Of a stretch of 64,000 nucleotides of DNA, positions 1 to 7,900 are shown in pieces. Numbering within the stretch: the stretch's first letter is position 1; each line of letters opens with the position of its first letter. Origin of the DNA: Telmatactis stephensoni (taxonomy: Eukaryota > Cnidaria > Anthozoa > Actiniaria > Isophelliidae); NCBI GenBank assembly GCA_029948255.1, contig JALIZF010001830.1, positions 310,001 through 374,000 of the forward strand. Direction: 5' to 3'. The notes under the pieces are model-generated. The model was not told where the DNA came from. It saw only the letters and a program-made list of their open reading frames with translations, and did not search any database. Both the position numbers and the translations under genes were made by a program.

Positions 1-937
1 AAGGACCATCATTTTGCACAGAAGTTATCTGTGGTCTTGTGTTTTCGTTGAAATTAATGTTAACATTGTCAGGTAGCTTTCCTCTTCGTGTCTTCATTTG
101 AAAGTCAAATGTAAGTGAAGATGCAAGCATCTCAACATCATCCAAGCGTCCATTCTCTTTCGCAAAAGTCATGATTTTATCCAGAAATGACTGGAAGTTT
201 TGTTTTTCCAGAACGTCATTCTGTTCTGGAAAGTTGATGTAGAAGTCGTAATTAACGAATTCGTTATAATCCTCTAGATATTCAAATTCCATGTTATCGA
301 GATCAAACTGTTTCGGCTGAAACGTTGTGTAGAAGTTCTTGTGAAATGTTTGTTCTGTAGACAGCTCACTGCACGCGAACAGCTGCGAGTTGGGGCCATC
401 TGTCTGTAGTTCTTCTCTTTCGGTAGAAGCCTTGTAGTGGTCATATGAAGCTGATGATGGTTCGTCGTCTGAGCTCCAGTAGACTTGATATTTGCCATCC
501 GAGTCGAAGAATGAGTGCACCGAGAGTTGTGACTCATTCTCAAAAGTGGTTCCATCAGCAAAGATGGTTCTTCGAGTACATACGCTCTTTGTAACGTTTT
601 CCTCGAATGAGGCGTTGTTTCTTTGAACTGTTCTCGTAGAAGTTGTGCAGTAATTACCATACTGAGTGACTGAATTAGACGTAGCGTCATAGCTAACGAA
701 GCTTAATGGCGATGTATTTGGTAGCCCAGAAGCTGTTGTCTCTGAGTTTTGTTGTTGCGAGAAGGGGAATCCATTTCCCGCGCAACCATTATCGATTGAA
801 CTCGAGTACGGTACTGGAGGCGTGTAGACGCTCATTTCTGAGGTGTTTTCTTGGAGAAAATTACTATCCAAAGGTGGCAGTTCCTGGTAGTACAGTTCCC
901 ATGGCAATGTAGGCAGTGTATTGGGATTTATATCCAT
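1..937 (-). CDS. 5' part of an unidentified protein gene, open for 312 codons and cut by the window edge
   Basis: Reading the minus strand from the ATG at 937-935, the frame stays open for 312 codons to base 1 with no stop and no obvious splice site, which is very unlikely by chance in this AT-rich DNA. The predicted protein starts MDINPNTLPTLPWELYYQ and is acidic and rich in Ser, Thr, Asn, Tyr and Phe. It has a PPVPYSSS stretch near residue 40 and a more structured-looking acidic/aromatic part after about residue 215 (LDNMEFEYLEDYNEFVNYDF, then SFLDKIMTFAKENGRLDDVE). It has no signal peptide and no membrane segment. I do not recognise the family. The low-complexity acidic N-terminus would suit a transcriptional regulator, but that is inference; the diagnostic domain probably lies beyond the left edge. 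A TATA-like box lies about 210 bp upstream. Other frames here are short shadows. Confidence 0.7.
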   Translation of the reverse strand, partial: MDINPNTLPTLPWELYYQELPPLDSNFLQENTSEMSVYTPPVPYSSSIDNGCAGNGFPFSQQQNSETTASGLPNTSPLSFVSYDATSNSVTQYGNYCTTSTRTVQRNNASFEENVTKSVCTRRTIFADGTTFENESQLSVHSFFDSDGKYQVYWSSDDEPSSASYDHYKASTEREELQTDGPNSQLFACSELSTEQTFHKNFYTTFQPKQFDLDNMEFEYLEDYNEFVNYDFYINFPEQNDVLEKQNFQSFLDKIMTFAKENGRLDDVEMLASSLTFDFQMKTRRGKLPDNVNINFNENTRPQITSVQNDGP

Positions 938-1829
938 ATTTCGTTGCGAAAAAATGAACACGATTAAACGTAGCGAAGCTAGTTGAAACTTGTACAAAGT
1001 AAATCTCTATGGTTACGCTTACATCTACTGTTACGTTTGTGCGCGAGCAAATGAATCCTCCATGTTTTAAACCAATCAGATTTGAACGCGCGCAGCAGAA
1101 AATACCGGAAAAATTGTGCGCGCGCATGCAAAGGTGACAGCAAAAATATATAACCAGAAAAGCTGGAAAACTAAATAGAGAATAGACTTGGTAGAATTCT
1201 TATATTAATTTGTAATAAATTTGAACGATTGAGTTTTCAAAGACTTTCTCTGTCTTACAGCTTTGTCTACTATTAAGTGCAATTGTACATGTGTGGTCTC
1301 AGCCCCCCAAATTGCAAAGTTCATTTACAATTAGCTCAACGTTTTTGTAAAGCAATTCACTGTAGGGTCGAATTGGAAAAATGATTAACACACATACAAA
1401 AAAAAAAAAAACTTTCTCAGTCCATTTCAATATAGACGAACTTTAATTTATCCACGGTAAAAAACATCAGTATTTAAACCTTCACCGGGGAGATAGATTG
1501 TTCCATAGTTTAGCCCCACTGAAGCAAAAGCTACAGTAATCAGTACGTGTCTTAGGAAGAGTCAGTTATTCTCCTTATCCCTCAGCTCATAGTCTGTACT
1601 GACTAAATTTATGAAAGACTTTTTGTAAGTACTCCAGGGTTTGCTGTTAATGTCTTAAACATTACAATCAATTTTAGTTTTTTTTTTTTTTTTCGTGTGG
1701 ACAGATTATCGCAATGTCCCTAGAAGGGCAGTAGCACTAGCATCGTAACTTAATTGACTTTGTGACCACTCGAGAGGTCGATCTAAATACTCAAATCTAT
1801 TTTCTAGTAATTAATTTCATAATACTTAC
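938..1829. other. non-coding interval between the left-edge gene and the proteoglycan 3' region
   Basis: Contains the presumed promoter and 5' UTR of the left-edge gene, short A and T homopolymers (about 1398-1410 and 1679-1693) and possibly the 3' end of the proteoglycan gene. One candidate terminal exon begins after an acceptor near 1725 and reads DIAIICPHE followed by Lys codons and a stop, but it is too weak to call. No other open frame of interest. Confidence 0.4.
1143..1156 (-). promoter_or_regulatory. TATA-like box upstream of the left-edge gene
   Basis: On the minus strand the sequence reads GGTTATATATTTTT, an A/T box about 206-216 bp upstream of the ATG at 937. Initiation about 30 bp downstream would give a 5' UTR near 180 nt. 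A CpG-rich GCGCGC stretch (about 1088-1125) and an inverted CCAAT motif (about 1073) lie between box and ATG. Position and motif only; no transcript evidence. Confidence 0.4.
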
Positions 1830-1902
1830 CTTTTAAGGATTTTCTTTTTTGTAATTAAAACAAACGAATTACCATCGAAGTGATGAGTATTTGATGCAAC
1901 GA
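1830..1902 (-). CDS. tentative exon 11: possible start of an LG4 domain
   Basis: A 73-nt open segment between a good acceptor (TTTTACAG) and a canonical donor (GTAAGT), in the right entry phase (1). It reads VVASNTHHFDGNSFVLITKK and resembles the first strand of the other LG domains (compare KMPSFNGHSYLS). I could not find the rest of an LG domain downstream, so this may be a decayed LG4 or a chance match. Confidence 0.35.
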
Positions 1903-4900
1903 CTGTAAAAGCAATCAAATAAAAATACTTGGTCAACAAAGGCTACAATTACTACTTTTTATGTACTTCTTTCCGGGTATCCTGTTGTGACCGAGAAAGC
2001 GGGAAGGATAGAGACAGGGGGTGCTTCCATCCGGTTGGAAATTCGTTTGCTATTCCGTTTGCTAAGGGTTCAAAAAGAGCGGGAAACTTGACGTAGTTAA
2101 TTAAAGGCGGTGTTACACGAGACGATTTTTAACGACGATTTTCAGCGCAACGGCGTTGCGTTAAAAATCTTTCTCGGGTAACATGACCCTTGGAACGATT
2201 TTCCTTGTAATTTTCGCTTCGGAAACGCGTTGCGAGTTTTTGAATCCAAGTCAGAAACTCGCAACGTAAAATATTGCAAGTTGTTGCAACGTTGCGCGGA
2301 AAATCGTCGTTAAAAATCGTCTCGTGTAACATCGCCTTAAGACAAATGGTATACGCGTCTACCGGAAGAACCGAAAAAGGCGGGAAAAGCGGGTTTCCTT
2401 TCCGGAACTTTTCGATCGGAATGACACATACCATGTTTTTATAACTGGAATTTCTGTAATTTTTTTAGGCCGGGGGTAAATGGTAAATATTCTGGATAAC
2501 TGTTTTGTTGAACTCACCTCTGTCGCACATCATTCCAGTATAGCCAGGAGCGCATCGACACTTGAAGTTATCCATGTCAGCGTGACATTTTCCGCCGTTC
2601 AAACACACGAATTGGGTGACACACACGTGGTCACAGTTATGAACGTTGGTGCCTGATCGAAACGATGAGAGATCAAGTGGCTTGGAGTTTACAGTCACCT
2701 AAAATCATTTTAATAATAAATGAAATTTTAGTATGAAGTTGGGAAACAAATATATTTATGGTATGTCATGACACGTGTAGATCACAACTTTGCGTGACAT
2801 TGGTAAAATAAATCACGTGTCAAATCGAGAAGATGTACTTGTATGTGACGTCATGGCAGCCATCTTGGATGAACTTCAATTAACGATTTCTCAATATATT
2901 TTTTTACGGATGGTAATAATTTCACTACCTTTTGTATGCAGCCAATGAATCCCATCTTCACTGCGTTGTTCAGCGGTTGCTGTGAGTAGTCTTGCATTCC
3001 ACCAAGGAACAAGTCGCCCTTTAGAGTAATATAACGGAAGTGACCAGGCGATTTTCCATACACAGGCTTCCCATCATCTAAGATTAGTTGACCTTTCCTT
3101 GCATTTCTTGAGATGGTAATAGTGTACCACTGGTCCACTACGATTTTAGATGTACTTCTAAAGATCAAAGAAATTTTTAATTTACAATGGGACAAATTAT
3201 CTGCCTTTGAGAGAATTTGAGAACCCAACTTATAGGAATGAGAAAGCAATTAAAGCGGAACATGATTTGTGAAAGTGCATGCATGAGTTAAGTCCTTGAT
3301 AACGCAATTCTATTGTGAAGTAATTTTTTATACTGTATTCTTACTAAAGTTATCATTTCTCATGAATAGTGGTAGCTCTTTGTCTCCGCCGTCCATGTGA
3401 TAAACTACGGAGGTTCCGAGGGCAACCTAGGTTTCGTTACCTTAATTTTGCAGCCCCAGATCCACAATCAAACGCAAACTCAACAAATCCTTTTCGAAGA
3501 GCCAGCGATATAAAATCTCCTCTTCCATTTGTATGCTGTCCGTTGTACAAAATCAGTCCTGTGTCCCAACTTGGTTTTAGCACTAACGTAATAAGGAACG
3601 ATTCGTATATCTTTTGGCCCAGGGAGGGGAACGAAATGTACGACCAACCACGAAATGATGGCATTTTTATATTGACACCTGAAAACAGTAATACAAAAGT
3701 TTCAGATAGAAATTGCGTGACGCACATTATGTGTGACAAAAAGTAAATAGATATTGCGTGACACCGAGTAGATATTGCGTGACACCGAGGTAAATTGAAA
3801 TGGTGTGATTTATTGTGTGACATGGTTGTAAGTACAATTGGCATGTTAAGTACATGTCATGAAGAGTTTGACTTACGTTTGTCGCAGAGCATGCCTGTAT
3901 ACCCAACTGAACAATGACACTGGAAGTTGCTCATGTCCGCGTTACATGTCCCACCATTTTGGCATACAGAGTGCGTGACACACACGTGATTGCAGTTATC
4001 AACGCTCACACCAGAAAGGGGCGAGGAAAGATCCAGAGGGCTGAAGTTGATTGTTACCTAGATCGACGTTCAAGAAGGGAATTGAGTTACACTTAATTTC
4101 TTAATTTCTAATGATTTCTTACTATACGACCCCGGCCAATTGGGGAATAAGGAATTAATTCGATTCCGTTAACGTTTCTCCGCTCCAGAGCAAGCGCTGA
4201 GTTTGTTGTTAATGATTCTGTTGTTTGTTGCTTTGCTACAAAACAAATTAAGTAGATCGAACAAACGCTATGCGACTCTAAAGAAGGCCGGACGACGTCT
4301 CAGCCGAAGTAAAAACAAGCAAAACGTCATGAAAACGTGACGTCGCAACGTAGTCAGGGTAGTAGCGCAAACAAAGCATTTGATACGTTCGTCAGTTCAC
4401 GTCCCGTTTTCGCGCGTTGCAGAGACCTCTCTTTGTAAATTTTTGTCAGACGAGGCCTAGGTCTCTCTAAGGCAAACAGCAAGAGTTGAGTTGGTATTTG
4501 GGGGGAGGGCGGTGTCCATCCTCGAGGGAATCAGAACTGCACGTAGATATTAGCCTCGTACCTTTTGAATGCACCCTACAAAACCCGAGCTCATTTCGAC
4601 CCTATCAGGTTGGTACTTGTAACTCTTCATTCCACCAACGTAAAGATCGTGACGAAGGTTAATGTGATTAAGGTTTCCAGGCGAGTTACCATACACAGGT
4701 AGCCCATCGTCTATTGTCAAACTTCCTTTGTTTCCAGTTCTCCATATTGTTATAGTATGCCATTCCTCCATGCTGATTGGTTCCCTGCTCCTGAAAGGGA
4801 TTTTTATTTTTAAATCAATTCAGCATATCACTTTAGATTATATTGAATGAAATGTAAAGGCGTTGTTACATAATGTAATCTTGTCTGAAATTTGTCTTGC

Positions 4901-7900
4901 AGTGGGGTTCTGGAACAAGTTGCACGACCAATTGTAGAGGCGTTACACGTAGATTGGTGCAATTTTTCAGTAACATTGCGCGCAACACAGTTACACCGTG
5001 TGTCCATCCTTGCAATGTTGCATAAAATGTTGCAGAAGTAGAGCTCGATCTCAAACCTGCAACTGTTGCGCGCCACCATTGCAGGGGTGGGCACATGGTG
5101 CAACTCTGATCAGTTGTGTTCAATGTTGCAGAAAACGTTGCATCTTGACTGTTCCCGACTATTACTCGGATTACTTACAAAGTGGAAGTCGCTCATTATA
5201 CTCTTATTTAGTATCAAAGTTTCATAATTGGAAATCTCAGTCAATTTTACCTTATAACAGCTGCCCCAGATCCACAGTCAAACAGAAACTCTAAAATCCC
5301 TTCTCTTAGAGACAACGAGAAGAAATCCCCTTGGCCGTTAGACCGGTCAGTGTTCAACAAAATCAGCCCTTTTTCTGCTAGCGGTTTTACTGTGACGCTG
5401 ATGGTAAAGGAATTGGAGGCTACATTTCCCGTGGAGGGGTACGAGAGGTAGGAATGTCCATTGAATGATGGCATTTTAAGTGTCAGCTCTATAAAAACAA
5501 AATATTAGTACGTTTTAGCTTCCTTCTTTGGGTTTAGTGTGGTATCGAACGGGAAGAGAGAAAACTGGGGATGCGACAGAGGAAGGCTCGTTGGTTACCA
5601 CAGGAGGCCCGAAACGAAAAAGGAGTTGCCTGCAAATGTGCTGTTTTAATAATTTAAGTACAATGAAATTAAATACCTCGTTCACAGTGCTGACCAGCGG
5701 TTCCTAACGGACATGCGCACAACCATTCACCTTCATTTGTGTACTGACAAGTACCACCGTTTTGACAAAGACATTTTTTCGATGATTTCTCACATTCATC
5801 TGAAAACATAAACACACCAAAAAGGTAGTTGATAACAGAGCAGTATGAGTCGTGGATGGAAAATCAGAAAAGAAATAAGTGAAACTTGTGGATGTAGAAT
5901 AGGCTCCATAACATTACGTCACGGCCGCCATATTGGTTTTACGTGCTGTCATGTCAATAAAGACTACCACCAAAAAATAATAATTTGATAATTTGCACGA
6001 TCACATGACAACAACCATATTGGATAGCACAACAAATTAAGATCTAGAGTTCATTAAGTCCTTCATTTGCGAATTATACGATTCTTTCAAATAAAAAAAC
6101 CTAGTAAACTCTTTATTCAAACACACATAGTCTCATCATAAGAACATATACGATGATCTTCCAGAGAGCAGTGTACATAGAAATATGTAATATAATTGAT
6201 AAAATCTAAAAAGGTATAGAATTAAATTAGTAACTAATAATTTAATGAACTACAAATTTTGAGCTTATTTTTCAAACTAGAAAGGGTTTGGTCTTCGGAA
6301 AGATATTTTGTGAGCTTATTCCAAACACAAGCCCCTGAGTAGCTGAAACGTTTTCTTAAGCTTCAGCATTTGGCCTTGGAATAAGCCGATTTCGCTTTTT
6401 GAATTTTGGAATAAGCCACTTTCATAGATTGTGGTGATGAATGTCGCTATTCTTAGGATGTTTTTGTTTCTACCATCCAACTTGGCTGCTTTCACTTCCA
6501 TTTTGTCACGTGACTGTGAAGCCTCTTTAAACGTATTTGGCAGCTTCTTATACTACAAGCAGTCCGATTTTCCCGGGCCGATTTTTTCCCTCAAGGCTAG
6601 CTTAGTAAAGACGAGCTTTTCCTATATTGAGTGTGACGAAACTCCCTCTTATTTTTCTCGTGACTTGTAGAAATCTTCAAGACAACCTGGAGGGATCGTG
6701 GGACTCCTCGCAGTCTATTTAAGACCTAATCCAGACTGTCTTATCTATACTACATACCAATTTTGGTGCTCTTTTTGGCATCGCCTCCTGGCAGCCTAAG
6801 GTCAAGATTCTTTCCATCAACGACCAGCTCCCTGACACACCCATGGAACCCATGGCGGTAAGGAATGTTCGCCAAGTTAAATTCAGGCACACCACCAAGG
6901 TAAAGAGGAGTGTTCAAGTTCATCATATTCTGATTCTGATTGGAGCTTCCACTCATAAGTCGACCGTAGTCCAGTGTAAGATATCCGTCACGCTGGTCAC
7001 GAAATACTACCACTTTGTGCCATGAGCCTAGCGTGACATTGTTGGGTGTCTTTACCGTCACCGTGTCGGCACCATTACTAAACCTGTCAAGAGATAGTAA
7101 TAAACTGCATTGCATCATTAACTATTTTTAGATAAAATATAAAATGGCTGGCTGGCTTTCGTACAGATCGCGCTCTGAAGAAACTGAAGTATTAACAGTC
7201 TTGAAGCTGATAACTAATTTTTCAGAATTCAATCCTGTTTCGTGTGGCAGAGTAATGCAATCTTCAGAACGTAGAAGCAGCGCGATTCGATTCTTCGCTT
7301 GGTGATACACATGATGCTTTTAGCGTTTTTGGAAGTAAAGAGCCCAGCCCGCCGAGTCAACGCTCATTTGAACGTTCACTCGCCGGGCTGTCGGCGGGCT
7401 GTCGGCTGCTCGGCTGAGCATGCGCTGTAGAGACCTGTATTCATTTTATGACCCGGACAGTAACACCCTTCCAAATGCCTACCTTAATTCCACAAATCCA
7501 TCCACAAGTCCAACAGCCAAGAAATCCTTCATTTTCGACCTTCGTCCAGCATACAACAACAAACCATTTCCATTGTCGGCTTTGAAGGCAATCGACAACT
7601 CTAGTGATCGCCGAGAAGGCAACGGTAACCTTGGTAACGCCATAAACGACTTGCCACCAAATCGAGGCTGTCCAATTGTATGCATGGGTATAGATGATGC
7701 AGTAGTTGCCTTAGTTACCAAGTGGTTGCCTGATGTGGGTAGTTGCGTTGTTGTGGTTGATATAGTGTGTGGTATATTGGTGGTGGTTGATATAGTGTGT
7801 GGTGAGCGAGAGGCGGATCTAACCTCAGGATCGCATTCTGAATCTTCGTCGTCACACATATTTGAAATTTCGGTTGGTTCTTCTCCAGAGCCACTACCAC

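Noticed and set aside
274..690. 138-codon minus-strand frame
   Set aside because: Overlaps the 312-codon open frame on the same strand in another phase; the longer frame starts nearer the promoter and has better composition.
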